Below are positions 15,537-24,005 of a stretch of DNA of 32,917 nt, piece by piece. Source of the stretch: Ramlibacter sp. (GTDB lineage Bacteria; Pseudomonadota; Gammaproteobacteria; Burkholderiales; Burkholderiaceae_C); contig JACMQX010000091.1 in assembly GCA_014376765.1 (NCBI GenBank), positions 1 through 32,917 of the forward strand, given 5' to 3'. The notes under the pieces were generated by a model. It ran no database searches. It was not told the origin of the DNA and saw only the letters and a program-made list of their open reading frames with translations. The first letter of the stretch is position 1. Each line of letters opens with the position of its first letter. Position numbers and translations under genes: made by a program.

Positions 15537-17717
15537 GTGAGTAGTCTCAAGAAGCTTGGTCGGTACGATCTGGTCCGCGTCCTGGGCAAGGGGGCCATGG
15601 GAATTGTGTATGAGGGGCGCGACCCCAACCTCGACCGGCGGGTTGCCATCAAGACCGTCAAGGTCGAGAACATGTCCGAGGAAGCCGCCGCCGAATACGA
15701 GGCGCGCTTTCGCATCGAGGCCCGATCGGCGGCACGGCTGCAGCACCCGAACATCGTCAGCGTCTATGACTCCGACCGTGATGGCGACATCGCCTTCCTG
15801 GTCATGGAGTTCATCCAGGGTGACGACCTCAAGCACCACATCGACAACGGCGCGCGCTACTCGCTGGACCAGTCGCTCAAAATGGTCCGTGACCTGCTGG
15901 CGGCGCTGGACTACGCGCACAAGCAGGGCATCGTCCACCGCGATATCAAGCCGGCGAATTTGCTGATCGAGCCCGGTGGCCGCATCAAGCTGACTGACTT
16001 TGGCGTAGCGCGTATCCAGGACTCAGGCGAGGCCACACGAACGCAGGGCGCCATGGTGGGCACGCTCAAGTACATGTCCCCGGAGCAGGTGCAGGGCCAG
16101 CCGGTGGATTCGCGGGCTGACCTGTTTTCCGTGGGCATCGTCCTGTACCAGCTGCTGACCGACAGGCGGCCCTTTGATGGTGAGAACGACTTTTCCATCA
16201 TTCACCAGATCATTGGCCACTCCCCCGCAGCGCCCAGCACCATCAACTTGCAGTTGCCATCGGCCATTGACACGGTGGTTGCGCGCGCGCTGGCCAAGAA
16301 ACGCGACGACCGCTACGCCACCGCGCGCGATTTTGCCGTGGCACTGCAGGACGCGTTACGCAGCGCCACAGACCAGACAGTGGTGCCACCGATCAACCCC
16401 GGCCGAAGAACTGGCGCGGCGCACAACCAGGAGGCGGGCTCCAACGTTGGCACCAACACGAACAGCAATACAAACACCAATTCCTACACAAGCACCAGTA
16501 CCAACACCAGCACGGTGACGCAGGAGCTGGAGCTGGTCTACTGGAAGGACATCAAGGACTCGACGGATCCCGAAGAAATAGAAGGCTTCCTTGGCAGATT
16601 CCCCACCGGAATTTATGCTGACCTCGCACGCCGGCGCCTGAAAAAACTTGCCAACGGCCCTGGAAGCGACGGCACCAATATCGGTTTTGGCAGCCCGGTC
16701 GCCAGCAGCGCTCAGGATACCGACGCCACCCGCATGCGCAGCGATGTGTCACGCCCGGCTGTCCCGACAGGTCCAGCGACAGCTGCGGCAAAGGATGCCA
16801 GCGAGGATGACGCCACAAGGACGCTGGTGGTGTCGAGAGGCCAGCTACCTGAGACGGTAACTGCACCCGTAGCTTCACCCGTAGCTTCACCCGTACCGCG
16901 CCCCGAAGTGGCCCCCGTACAAACTGAGCCTGTACAAGCCGCTGTCGACCCGCGCGAAGCCACGACCATCCCGCCCATTCCCGGTGCTGTTGCTGCGCCA
17001 GACGCCCCTGCCAGCTCGAGCGCTGCTGCTCGCACCCCACCGGTTTCGCCTGCACCTGCTCCGAATGCAGCCGCATCACCGGCGCAAGCCAAACCCAAAA
17101 CGGCTTTGTACGCAGTGGCAGGCATTGCCGCTGTGGCAGTCATCGGCCTGGTGCTGAAGCTATCCATGGGTGGTGGCGGTGCTGCCAGCACGGCAGCGGC
17201 AAGCGCATCAGCGCCGGCTCCTGCGAGCACGGCGGCCCCGGTACCCGTTCCCGCCGCCATTTCTGTGCCAGCCCCTGCAGCAGTGACAACGGCGTCCGCT
17301 GTGGCTGTTGACACCGCTGCGGCGCCTGCTGCTGCGCCCGTTGCCCCGGCATCGGCATCGGCAACACTGGCTGCCGCGTCGCGCGCCGCCAGTGCACCCC
17401 GGCCTGGCGCCAGCCAGCTGGCTGCACGTGCCAAGGCAAAGGCTTCAAGCAGCAATGCAGCGGTGCTGTCCAACGCCACCCCCACGCCGGCTGCGCCGCC
17501 AGCACCAGCGCGCGTTGAATCCGCACCGTCCCGCCCGGCTCCGGCCGTGGCTGCTTCGCCCACTAACCCCAGAGATGCGTGCGAGGGCCGCATTCTCATC
17601 GGCTTCCAGATCTGTCTGACGGAGCAATGCACCAGACCGTCTTTCCAGAACCATCCGGTTTGCGTTGAGCGCCGCGAAATGGAAAACCGCCGGCGCGAAG
17701 CCCAGCAACGTAACTGA
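15537..17717 (+). CDS. Transmembrane serine/threonine protein kinase (PpkA/Stk-like)
   Basis: The protein is 726 residues. The kinase domain (about 8-275) has LGKGAMGIVYEG, VAIK with Lys39, HRDIKPANLL with catalytic Asp136, DFG at Asp154 and GTLKYMSPEQ, so it should be active. An Asn/Thr/Ser-rich tract (about 303-327) follows, then a short ELVYWKDIKDSTDPEEIEGF...FPTGIYADLARRRL motif (about 331-371) also known from other signalling proteins. Next is a Pro/Ala linker, one transmembrane helix (about 522-543) and an Ala/Pro-rich outer segment. It ends in a four-cysteine tail (residues about 680-710). GTG 15537 is the start; ATG 15535 is followed at once by TGA in another frame. Partners are probably the two FHA proteins upstream. 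No PP2C phosphatase gene is seen here. Confidence 0.92.
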   Translation: MSSLKKLGRYDLVRVLGKGAMGIVYEGRDPNLDRRVAIKTVKVENMSEEAAAEYEARFRIEARSAARLQHPNIVSVYDSDRDGDIAFLVMEFIQGDDLKHHIDNGARYSLDQSLKMVRDLLAALDYAHKQGIVHRDIKPANLLIEPGGRIKLTDFGVARIQDSGEATRTQGAMVGTLKYMSPEQVQGQPVDSRADLFSVGIVLYQLLTDRRPFDGENDFSIIHQIIGHSPAAPSTINLQLPSAIDTVVARALAKKRDDRYATARDFAVALQDALRSATDQTVVPPINPGRRTGAAHNQEAGSNVGTNTNSNTNTNSYTSTSTNTSTVTQELELVYWKDIKDSTDPEEIEGFLGRFPTGIYADLARRRLKKLANGPGSDGTNIGFGSPVASSAQDTDATRMRSDVSRPAVPTGPATAAAKDASEDDATRTLVVSRGQLPETVTAPVASPVASPVPRPEVAPVQTEPVQAAVDPREATTIPPIPGAVAAPDAPASSSAAARTPPVSPAPAPNAAASPAQAKPKTALYAVAGIAAVAVIGLVLKLSMGGGGAASTAAASASAPAPASTAAPVPVPAAISVPAPAAVTTASAVAVDTAAAPAAAPVAPASASATLAAASRAASAPRPGASQLAARAKAKASSSNAAVLSNATPTPAAPPAPARVESAPSRPAPAVAASPTNPRDACEGRILIGFQICLTEQCTRPSFQNHPVCVERREMENRRREAQQRN
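16442..16517 (+). repeat. Asn/Thr/Ser codon low-complexity tract inside the kinase gene
   Basis: A degenerate run of AAC/ACC/ACA/AGC codons encodes a tract like TNTNSNTNTNSYTSTSTNTST. It lies in the linker between the kinase domain and the following motif. Such tracts vary in length between strains by slippage and give a flexible, threonine-rich stretch that could be an autophosphorylation site. Confidence 0.7.
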
Positions 17718-17764
17718 AGCGCCTCGTCGGCGCATTGCGGGGGAGCAGCCTGGCCCGCCGCAGC

Positions 17765-18310
17765 TCAGACGATGTCGACGTGGTGGATTCCGAACTCGCC
17801 CTTGCGGCGGTCAGCAAAAAAGCACTCCAGCGTTTCCTTCACGGTCCTGAAGGCAATTTCGCTCCAGGGGATGTCGGCCTCATCAAACAGCTGGGCCTCG
17901 ATGGTTTCATGGCCTGGGTCAAAGCTGTCGCTCAAAAGGCGCGCCCGGTAGAACATATGGACTTGCCCCACACGCGGCACGTTCATGATGCTGAACAGCC
18001 CCAGCATCTCGAACTTGGCGCCGGCTTCCTCATCGGTTTCGCGGGCTGCGCCTTCAGCCGTGGTCTCGCCCAGCTCCATGAAGCCAGCCGGCAAAGTCCA
18101 TTTGCCCCAGCGTGGCTCGATATTGCGTTTGCACAGCAACACCTTGTCGCCCCACACGGGGACAGTGCCCACCACATTGAGCGGGTTCTCGTAATGGATG
18201 GTGTTGCAGGAAGGGCAGACGGCGCGCTGGCGGGTGTCGCCGTCGTCGGGGAGGCGGTACACGACCGCAGTGCCGCAATTGCGGCAGTGCTTGATGGGGC
18301 TTCTGAGCAT
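17765..18310 (-). CDS. NUDIX hydrolase with N-terminal zinc ribbon
   Basis: This 181-residue protein starts with a four-cysteine zinc ribbon (Cys9, Cys12, Cys32, Cys35) and continues into a NUDIX domain. The NUDIX box is complete: GFMELGETTAEGAARETDEEAG, with the R-E-x2-E-E metal-binding core. Proteins of this layout hydrolyse nucleotide diphosphate derivatives such as NADH or ADP-ribose; the exact substrate is unknown. ATG 18310 has GAGG close upstream. It converges on the kinase gene with 47 bases between stops and lies 83 bases downstream of dctP on the same strand, with a small GC hairpin (18328-18343) in that gap. It is probably not functionally tied to the transporter. Confidence 0.88.
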   Translation of the reverse strand: MLRSPIKHCRNCGTAVVYRLPDDGDTRQRAVCPSCNTIHYENPLNVVGTVPVWGDKVLLCKRNIEPRWGKWTLPAGFMELGETTAEGAARETDEEAGAKFEMLGLFSIMNVPRVGQVHMFYRARLLSDSFDPGHETIEAQLFDEADIPWSEIAFRTVKETLECFFADRRKGEFGIHHVDIV

Positions 18311-18393
18311 TGCCTCAGTGTAGGGTACGGCGGCACTCCGCCGCAGCCCGCGCGGCCAGGTGCCCTGCCTGCGCCCCTGGCCTCAAGACCGCA

Positions 18394-19446
18394 TCAAGCC
18401 TTGGTGGTCTTCGTGTGCTTCTCGATCAGCGCTCGGGCAGTTTCAAGCAGCTTGCGGCCGTCAAAACCGCGTTTGTTCATGTCTTCCACCCACTCGACTT
18501 CGATCGAGCGTGACTTGCGGCGGAACTCCTGTGAGTCTGCAGCGCTCATCGTGAAGATGGTGTTGCCGCGATCAGCCGCCGACTTGCGCCCGACCGGGTC
18601 GCCGGCCTGCTGCGTCTTGCCCAGCCAGGCGGAGGTGGCCATGCCCGAGTTCATGTCGAGGAATTTCTTGAGGTCTGCGGGTAGCGACTCGTACTTTGCC
18701 TTGTTCATCGCCATCACAAAGGTGGTCGTGTAGAGCGCGCCGCCAGCCGGGTCGAACTCGGCGTGGAACTTGGTCAGCTCGTTCACCTTGACCGACGGCA
18801 CCACCTCCCACGGAATCACGGCGCCATTGATGGTGCCCTTGCTCAATGCATCGGGAATTTGCGGCAGGGGCATGCCCACCGGGGTGGCGCCCAGCACGCC
18901 CATCAGCTTGGTGACCTGGCGGGTCGGTGCGCGCATTTTCAGGCCGCGCATATCGGCCACGTTGCGTACAGCCTTTTCCGACGTGTGGATCACGCCTGGT
19001 CCATGAACCTGCAGCGCCAGCACCTTGGTGTCCTTGAACTCATCGGGCGCCATCGTCTCGAAATATTCCCAATACGCCTTGGATGTGGCTTCGGCATTGG
19101 TCATCATGAAGGGCAACTCAAACACCTCCACGCGGGGGAATCGGCCGGCGGTGTTGCCGGGCAGCGTCCACACCACGTCAACCACGCCGTCCTTGACCTG
19201 GTCATACAGCTGCACCGGCGTGCCGCCCAGCTGCATCGCGGGGTAGCCTTCAAACTTGATGCGCCCGCCCGAATCCTTGGTGACCTTGTCCATCCAGGCC
19301 TTGTGCATGTTCAGCCACACATTGGACTGCGGTGCCATGAAGGTGTGGAACTTGAGCGTGACGGTGCTCTGCGCGAGAGCGCCGAGCGAGGGGGCTGCCA
19401 GCACGGCGGCAGCGCCGGTTTTAAGCAGCTTGCGGCGATGAATCAT
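18394..19446 (-). CDS. dctP: TRAP transporter substrate-binding protein (DctP type)
   Basis: This is the periplasmic binding subunit of a TRAP transporter, a secondary system driven by a sodium gradient. The 350-residue protein has an N-terminal export signal (MIHRRKLLKTGAAAVLAAPS, cleavage probably after ALA). It then follows the DctP pattern, including LKFHTFMAPQSNVW, GGRIKFEGYPAMQLGG, VADMRGLKMRAPTRQ (containing the ligand-carboxylate arginine region) and LSKGTINGAVIPWE. ATG 19446 has AGGAG at good spacing. It is last in the order dctQ-dctM-dctP, 83 bases after dctM. Its place after gentisate-cleavage genes suggests an aromatic or other carboxylate ligand; this is inference. Confidence 0.93.
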   Translation of the reverse strand: MIHRRKLLKTGAAAVLAAPSLGALAQSTVTLKFHTFMAPQSNVWLNMHKAWMDKVTKDSGGRIKFEGYPAMQLGGTPVQLYDQVKDGVVDVVWTLPGNTAGRFPRVEVFELPFMMTNAEATSKAYWEYFETMAPDEFKDTKVLALQVHGPGVIHTSEKAVRNVADMRGLKMRAPTRQVTKLMGVLGATPVGMPLPQIPDALSKGTINGAVIPWEVVPSVKVNELTKFHAEFDPAGGALYTTTFVMAMNKAKYESLPADLKKFLDMNSGMATSAWLGKTQQAGDPVGRKSAADRGNTIFTMSAADSQEFRRKSRSIEVEWVEDMNKRGFDGRKLLETARALIEKHTKTTKA

Positions 19447-19529
19447 GATGTGAATCTCCTATGGGGGAAGTAGACCGTAAAACAGCGCGCACGCCTTCCC
19501 GTGCTTACCCTAAAAACCGGCGTCCTCAA

Positions 19530-20855
19530 CTATTTGATGAAGGTGACGAGCCACAGCGGCACGATGGGAAAGAACAGGAACAGCATCGTACGAAGCACAT
19601 CGCTGATGAGGAAGGGAAACACGCCGCGGTAGGTCTCGCCCATCGGCACGTCTTTGGACAGCCCGTTGACGATGTACACGTTCAACCCCACAGGCGGCGC
19701 GATCAGGCCAAAGCCCACAGTCATCAGCACCATGATGCCGAACCAGATCGCCGTGTATTCCTTGCTCATGCCGAAATCCAGGCCCATGATCATCGGGAAG
19801 AAAATCGGGATCGTCAGAAGCAGCATCGACAGCTCATCCATCACCGCGCCGAGCAGCACGTAGAACAGCAGGATCGCCACCACCACGAGAATCGGCGAAA
19901 GCCCCCAGCTGCCAACAACGGCCGCCAGCTGGTTGGGCACCTGTGTGAGAGCCAGCGCGGAATTCATCAGGTCAGCGCCGATGAAGATCAAAAAGATCAT
20001 CGCTGCGCTCACGGCCGTGCCGTAGAAGCATTCCTTGAATTTGGTGAGAGTCATCTCGCGCTTGAGCAGCGCCGTAACAAAGGTGGAGGCTGCCCCGACG
20101 GCCGCGCCCTCGGTCGGCGTGAAAAAGCCGCCGTAAATGCCGCCGAACACCAACAGGAAAATGACCAGGATCGGCAGTACGCCAATGACCGAGCGCAGGG
20201 TCACGCCGTACTGGCCCGGCTCCACTTCAGGCGCATGGCCCGGCACCACGCGGACATAAATGGCCACAGCCAGCATGTAGCCGGTCATGGCGATCAGGCC
20301 GGGGATGATGGCTGCAGCAAACAGCTTGCTGATGTTCTGCTCGGTAAGGATGGCGTAGATCACCAGCACGATGGACGGCGGCAACTGGATGCCCAGTGTG
20401 CCGCCAGCTGCCAGCGTGGCCGTCGCGATGCGCCCTGAATAGCCATGGCGGCGCATCTCGGGCAGCGCCACGCCGGTGATGGTGGCCGCCGTGGCAACCG
20501 ACGACCCGCTGATCGCACCAAAGGCCGCGCAGGCCAGCAGCGATGCCATGGCAAGGCCGCCCTTGAAGCGCCCCATGACGCCTGCGGCAAACTCGAACAG
20601 CGACTTGCTGATGCCGCCCTTGGTCGCGAAGTGCCCCATCAAAATAAACAGCGGGATGACCGACAGGTCATAGCCGGCGAAGCGGGCAAAGGCCTGGGTA
20701 TTGAGAAAAGCTGCGAAGGGCGCCCAGCCCGTCTGCGTGATGTAACCGACAGCGCCTGCGCCGAACATGCTCACCGCAATAGGCACGCGAATCGCCATCA
20801 GCGCCAGCATGGTGCCGAAAATCAGCCCGGTCAGTTCGAGGGAATTCATGCTCAT
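19530..20855 (-). CDS. dctM: TRAP transporter large permease subunit (DctM type)
   Basis: The 441-residue large membrane subunit of the TRAP transporter has about 12 helices and forms the transport path. Characteristic segments are GYDLSVIPLFILMGHFATKGGIS, CAAFGAISGSSVATAATITGVALPEMRRHGY, AAGGTLGIQLPPSIVLVIYAI, FGGIYGGFFTPTEGAAVG and GFGLIAPPVGLNVYIVNGL. The start at 20855 overlaps the dctQ stop as ATGA and has CGAGG upstream, which favours it over the longer frame beginning at 20963. Confidence 0.95.
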   Translation of the reverse strand: MSMNSLELTGLIFGTMLALMAIRVPIAVSMFGAGAVGYITQTGWAPFAAFLNTQAFARFAGYDLSVIPLFILMGHFATKGGISKSLFEFAAGVMGRFKGGLAMASLLACAAFGAISGSSVATAATITGVALPEMRRHGYSGRIATATLAAGGTLGIQLPPSIVLVIYAILTEQNISKLFAAAIIPGLIAMTGYMLAVAIYVRVVPGHAPEVEPGQYGVTLRSVIGVLPILVIFLLVFGGIYGGFFTPTEGAAVGAASTFVTALLKREMTLTKFKECFYGTAVSAAMIFLIFIGADLMNSALALTQVPNQLAAVVGSWGLSPILVVVAILLFYVLLGAVMDELSMLLLTIPIFFPMIMGLDFGMSKEYTAIWFGIMVLMTVGFGLIAPPVGLNVYIVNGLSKDVPMGETYRGVFPFLISDVLRTMLFLFFPIVPLWLVTFIK

Positions 20856-21340
20856 ATTGCGGCCTCGGGGGTGTCGGCGGACGCAAAGCCGAAAAACGTC
20901 TGGTGCAGGGAGATCAGGCCGGCCAGGACAAAGGCCGGAACCATGGACGCATACACAATCCACTCCGGAAAGCCCATGATCTGGGTTTCAGAGTGCGCCT
21001 GAAAGACGTTGATGCCGCCCAGCGTGGTGCGCCAGGCCAGCAGGCCGAAGATCAGGGCCAACAGCAACGTGCCGAAGCGGTCGAGCTTGTCGTTGGTACT
21101 GTCGGACAGGCCCGCAGTGAAGAAGTCCACGATGATGTTGCCCCGGCGCAGCTGGCACAGCGGCATGAACAGCGCAATTGCCGCGCCAGCCGCGACGCCG
21201 GTGAGCTCGAATGCGCCCACGATCGAATCACCGGTGGTGTTGCGGCCGATCAGGCTTATGCAAGTCATCAGCGTGATCGCGGTGAGCAGCACGCCGGCAA
21301 GCACGGCGCACAGCTTGGCGAGTTGTTCCAGTACGCGCAT
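20852..21340 (-). CDS. dctQ: TRAP transporter small permease subunit (DctQ type)
   Basis: This 162-residue protein has four predicted helices: about 10-30, 45-65, 90-108 and 130-150. The LMPLCQLRRGNIIVDFF-like segment in its middle is the conserved DctQ motif. It pairs with DctM to form the membrane part of the TRAP system. Its start follows the stop of the fumarylpyruvate hydrolase by only three bases and it overlaps dctM by four, so all belong to one operon with the gentisate dioxygenase. Confidence 0.92.
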   Translation of the reverse strand: MRVLEQLAKLCAVLAGVLLTAITLMTCISLIGRNTTGDSIVGAFELTGVAAGAAIALFMPLCQLRRGNIIVDFFTAGLSDSTNDKLDRFGTLLLALIFGLLAWRTTLGGINVFQAHSETQIMGFPEWIVYASMVPAFVLAGLISLHQTFFGFASADTPEAAI

Positions 21341-21343
21341 GCT

Positions 21344-22045
21344 TCAGGCCGCAGCGACCTTGACGGTGAGCTTGCCCAGGCCCGCCACCTCGCCAACCAT
21401 CGTGTCGCCTGCCACCACGGCTGCCACACCTTCAGGCGTACCCGAATAAATCAGGTCCCCTGGCTGCAGTTCCCAGGCGGCCGAGAGATGCTCGATGGTC
21501 TCGGCCACGTTCCAGATCAGCTTGGACACATTGCTGCGCTGGCGATCCTGGCCGTTGACTTGCAGCCAGATCTCGGCGTTGTTCACGTCGCCGGCTTGCG
21601 CTGCGGGCGTGATCGGGCCGATCGGCGCCGACGCATCGAACGCCTTGCCGATACACCAGGGGCGCCCCTGCTTTTTCATCTCGCCTTGCAGGTCGCGGCG
21701 CGTCATGTCCAGACCCACGGCGTAGCCGAAGATGTGCTTTTGCGCGTCAGCTGCCTTGATGTTTTTGCCGCCGGTGCCAATGGCCACGACCAGTTCGATT
21801 TCATGGTGGTAGTTCTTGGTGAGGCTGGGGTAGGGCACAGTGCCCGTCTCGCCAGCATTGACCACGACCACTGCGTCGGCTGGCTTCAGGAAAAAGAAGG
21901 GCGCCTCGCGGCCGGTAAAGCCCATCTCCTTGGCATGCTCTTCGTAGTTGCGGCCCACGCAATACACACGACGGACGGGAAAGCGCTCGTCCTTGCCAAC
22001 AACGGGCACGGAGGTGGTGGCGGCGGGGGTAAAAACGTAGCTCAT
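21344..22045 (-). CDS. Fumarylacetoacetate hydrolase family protein (fumarylpyruvate hydrolase)
   Basis: The 233-residue protein is the short FAH form. It has [30 protein letters not shown], the metal-ligand region [11 protein letters not shown] with its E-x-[15 protein letters not shown] and [16 protein letters not shown] proteins of this kind hydrolyse fumarylpyruvate to fumarate and pyruvate in the gentisate pathway (NagK type). ATG 22045 overlaps the dioxygenase stop as ATGA and has GAAAGG upstream; the longer frame to 22150 lies inside the dioxygenase gene. Coupling to the gentisate-type dioxygenase strongly supports this role. Confidence 0.9.
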   Translation of the reverse strand: MSYVFTPAATTSVPVVGKDERFPVRRVYCVGRNYEEHAKEMGFTGREAPFFFLKPADAVVVVNAGETGTVPYPSLTKNYHHEIELVVAIGTGGKNIKAADAQKHIFGYAVGLDMTRRDLQGEMKKQGRPWCIGKAFDASAPIGPITPAAQAGDVNNAEIWLQVNGQDRQRSNVSKLIWNVAETIEHLSAAWELQPGDLIYSGTPEGVAAVVAGDTMVGEVAGLGKLTVKVAAA

Positions 22046-23118
22046 GACAGCCTTTCTTCTTTGTGGATGCCCAGGGCCTGATGCACCGGGCGGTCGGAGT
22101 AACTGAACAGCACACAACCGCTTGCCGAGTTCAAGCGCGCAGTGTGCCACGAAGGCACGACGAAATGATCGCGTGGCCCGAATGAAAAAGTGCTTTTTAC
22201 AGCGCCTGCTGGCGCCTCAATCTGCACAATGCCCTCGCCCTCGACCACGCTGAACACGGTGCCGTCGGTCTGGCGCCAGGCCTTGCCGGCAAATCCTGCA
22301 GGCAGGCGCTGCATGAAGGTGGCCATGGTGGGCATGGGTGAGCCGCCCGTCAGCGGGTTGACATAGCGCAGCTTTACGCCGTCCCATGCATCGATGGGGG
22401 CGTCGCGCTCCAGCTGGTGCAGCGCTTCGCGGCTGCGCTCATAGGGGTAGCTGAAGATGGGCGAGGTCGCGCCGAACGGCGCGTCGTGCTGCATGGGCGC
22501 CATGTTGTGGCCGTAGCGCGCAAAACTGGTGCCTTCGGTACGCGTCACGGCCTGCGAACGGCTGGTGTCGCTTTGCGCAAAGCCTGCGTCAAAAAACGCA
22601 ATCGTCGGAATGTCCAACCCGTCCAGCCAGATAACGGGGACGTCCGACTCATTACCGTGGTCGTGCCAGGTCCAGCTGGGGGTGATGATGAAGTCGCCCG
22701 GCCGCATGGTGGTGCGCTCGCCGTCCACGGCCGTGTAGGCGCCCGAGCCTTCGACGATGAAGCGCAGCGCGCTTTGGGTGTGGCGGTGGCTGGGCGCCAC
22801 TTCACCCGGCAGGATCAGCTGCAGTCCCGCGTAGAGCGACTGCGTGATGCAGGACTTGCCGCGCAGCGCCGGGTTCTCCAGGATCAGCACGCGGCGCACC
22901 GCTTCTTCGGCGGTAATGGCCTCGCCAGCGCGCATGAGAAAGGGCCGCACTTCGGCGTACTTCCAGTGCGCCGGCGCGCAGGGCGTTGCCGGCTGTTGCG
23001 GCACCAGCGCATGCAACACCTCCCACAGGGGGGTGAGGTTGTGGGGCGACATGTCGCTGTAAAGCTGCTGGCGTTGGGCCACTGCAGCGAGCGCTGCGGC
23101 CGGCGGGGAAGTCGTCAT
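22042..23118 (-). CDS. Gentisate 1,2-dioxygenase family enzyme (bicupin)
   Basis: This 358-residue bicupin opens the ring of gentisate between C1 and C2, giving maleylpyruvate. The N-terminal cupin has the iron ligands His111 and His113 in [15 protein letters not shown] and His152 in TWHDHG. A second cupin with [13 protein letters not shown] follows near residue 320. AAGGAG lies just upstream of ATG 23118. It leads the operon with fumarylpyruvate hydrolase and the TRAP genes and is divergent from a MarR gene. Related bicupins cleave 5-aminosalicylate or salicylate, so with an amine-handling ligase nearby the true substrate could be a 5-substituted salicylate. The family is certain; the substrate is not. 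Confidence 0.9.
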   Translation of the reverse strand: MTTSPPAAALAAVAQRQQLYSDMSPHNLTPLWEVLHALVPQQPATPCAPAHWKYAEVRPFLMRAGEAITAEEAVRRVLILENPALRGKSCITQSLYAGLQLILPGEVAPSHRHTQSALRFIVEGSGAYTAVDGERTTMRPGDFIITPSWTWHDHGNESDVPVIWLDGLDIPTIAFFDAGFAQSDTSRSQAVTRTEGTSFARYGHNMAPMQHDAPFGATSPIFSYPYERSREALHQLERDAPIDAWDGVKLRYVNPLTGGSPMPTMATFMQRLPAGFAGKAWRQTDGTVFSVVEGEGIVQIEAPAGAVKSTFSFGPRDHFVVPSWHTARLNSASGCVLFSYSDRPVHQALGIHKEERLS

Positions 23119-23139
23119 GCCTGTCTCCTTGACGCTGTT

Positions 23140-23162
23140 TTAATAAGTATACATATTGTTAA
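23140..23162. promoter_or_regulatory. AT-rich palindrome between gentisate dioxygenase and marR (putative MarR operator)
   Basis: An imperfect 23-base dyad bounded by TTAA on both sides (23140-23143 and 23159-23162), with an exact GTATAC near its centre, lies in the 86-base divergent region. It is much more AT-rich than its surroundings. On the forward strand TTGACG (23129-23134) and CATATT (23152-23157) are spaced 17 bases apart as a possible marR promoter, so a bound regulator would block it. MarR proteins typically bind such short dyads between divergent genes. Confidence 0.55.
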
Positions 23163-23204
23163 TACCCGTCAGCAGACCGCAGCGCTCTGGGTACACTGCG
23201 CGCC

Positions 23205-23645
23205 ATGGCAAAAAGCTTTGATTTCCAGCATGCACCCGGGCACCTGATCCGCAGGGCGCATCAACTCGCGGTTGGCATCTTCATGGAGGAGACGTCTGAC
23301 TTTGGCGTGACGCCGGTGCAGTTTGCCATTCTCAACGCGCTGATCGACAAGCCGGGCGAAGACCAGGTCACTTTGTCGGCCACAGTGGCGTTTGATGCGG
23401 CGACTTCAGGCTCGGTCATCAGCCGGCTGGAAGCCAAAGGCTGGGTCCGGCGGGAGCCTGCTGCGCAGGACAGGCGGCGCAAGCTGCTGTGGGTCACTGA
23501 AGATGGCCGGCAGGCTGCGCTGCAGATGAAGCGTGCCGTGCGCAAAGTGCAGACCCGAATCCTTGGGACGCTGGACGAGACGGAGAGCGAGCAACTCATT
23601 GCGCTGCTGGGCAAGCTCGTCGCGGGGCACGAGGACGCAGACTGA
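23205..23645 (+). CDS. MarR-family transcriptional regulator
   Basis: This 146-residue protein has the MarR winged helix: GVTPVQFAILNALIDKPGEDQVTLSATVAFDAAT, the recognition helix region SGSVISRLEAKGWVRREP, and the wing AQDRRRKLLWVTEDGR. MarR regulators usually repress divergent genes and release DNA when an aromatic acid binds. It is divergent from the gentisate dioxygenase operon and convergent with the ABM-domain gene, so it probably controls both arms of the island. A palindrome at 23140-23162 fits as its operator. It has no clear ribosome binding site, so translation may be weak or leaderless. Confidence 0.9.
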   Translation: MAKSFDFQHAPGHLIRRAHQLAVGIFMEETSDFGVTPVQFAILNALIDKPGEDQVTLSATVAFDAATSGSVISRLEAKGWVRREPAAQDRRRKLLWVTEDGRQAALQMKRAVRKVQTRILGTLDETESEQLIALLGKLVAGHEDAD

Positions 23646-23689
23646 AGGCGCGCCGGAGCCGGTCGCGGCCTTCATGCCGCATCCCGCCC

Positions 23690-23989
23690 TCAGGACTTGG
23701 CGACGAGGTTGAAGTGTTCGACGACCGGCGGCGCTGCAAAGAACGGCCCGACGATGGCGCGCCACTGCGCAAAGAGGGGCGACTCGCGAAAGCCCACCGT
23801 GTGGTCTTCCAGCGTGTCCCAGTAAATTTGCAGGACAAAACGTTCGGGCGACTCAATGCTCTTGTTTACCGAAAAGCCCTTGAAGCCCCTGGCATGCACC
23901 GCCACAGTCGTGAGACCGAGCTGGATGGCTTCTTCAAAAGCGGCCTGCTGGCCGGGCTTGATGCGGATGTCGGCGAGTTCAAGGATCAT
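23690..23989 (-). CDS. ABM-domain (antibiotic biosynthesis monooxygenase-like) protein
   Basis: The protein has 99 residues. MILELADIRIKPGQQAAFEEAI and the later FVLQIYWDTLEDHTVGFRES followed by FAQW match the dimeric alpha-beta ABM fold. Members include small quinone-forming monooxygenases and accessory proteins of unknown role; no catalytic residue can be assigned here. It is last in the Rieske-ligase-ferredoxin operon, 16 bases after the ferredoxin stop, with GAGAG upstream. It could handle a reactive quinone or aldehyde formed in the pathway, but that is only a guess. Confidence 0.8.
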   Translation of the reverse strand: MILELADIRIKPGQQAAFEEAIQLGLTTVAVHARGFKGFSVNKSIESPERFVLQIYWDTLEDHTVGFRESPLFAQWRAIVGPFFAAPPVVEHFNLVAKS

Positions 23990-24005
23990 GGGGGCGTCTC
24001 TCAGC

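Noticed and set aside
15535..15540. ATG immediately followed by TGA overlapping the kinase GTG start, suggesting a start-stop element
   Set aside because: Any GTG start followed by A contains TGA, and a preceding AT is likely by chance; there is no strong ribosome binding site to support use of the ATG.
16860..17560. GC-rich repetitive stretch with short duplications as a mobile or recombining element
   Set aside because: It is explained by Ala/Pro/Val codons of the kinase linker and outer segment, and the frame stays open throughout.
19489..19504. Small hairpin between dctM and dctP as a terminator
   Set aside because: The stem has only five pairs and no T tract follows; at most it affects mRNA stability.
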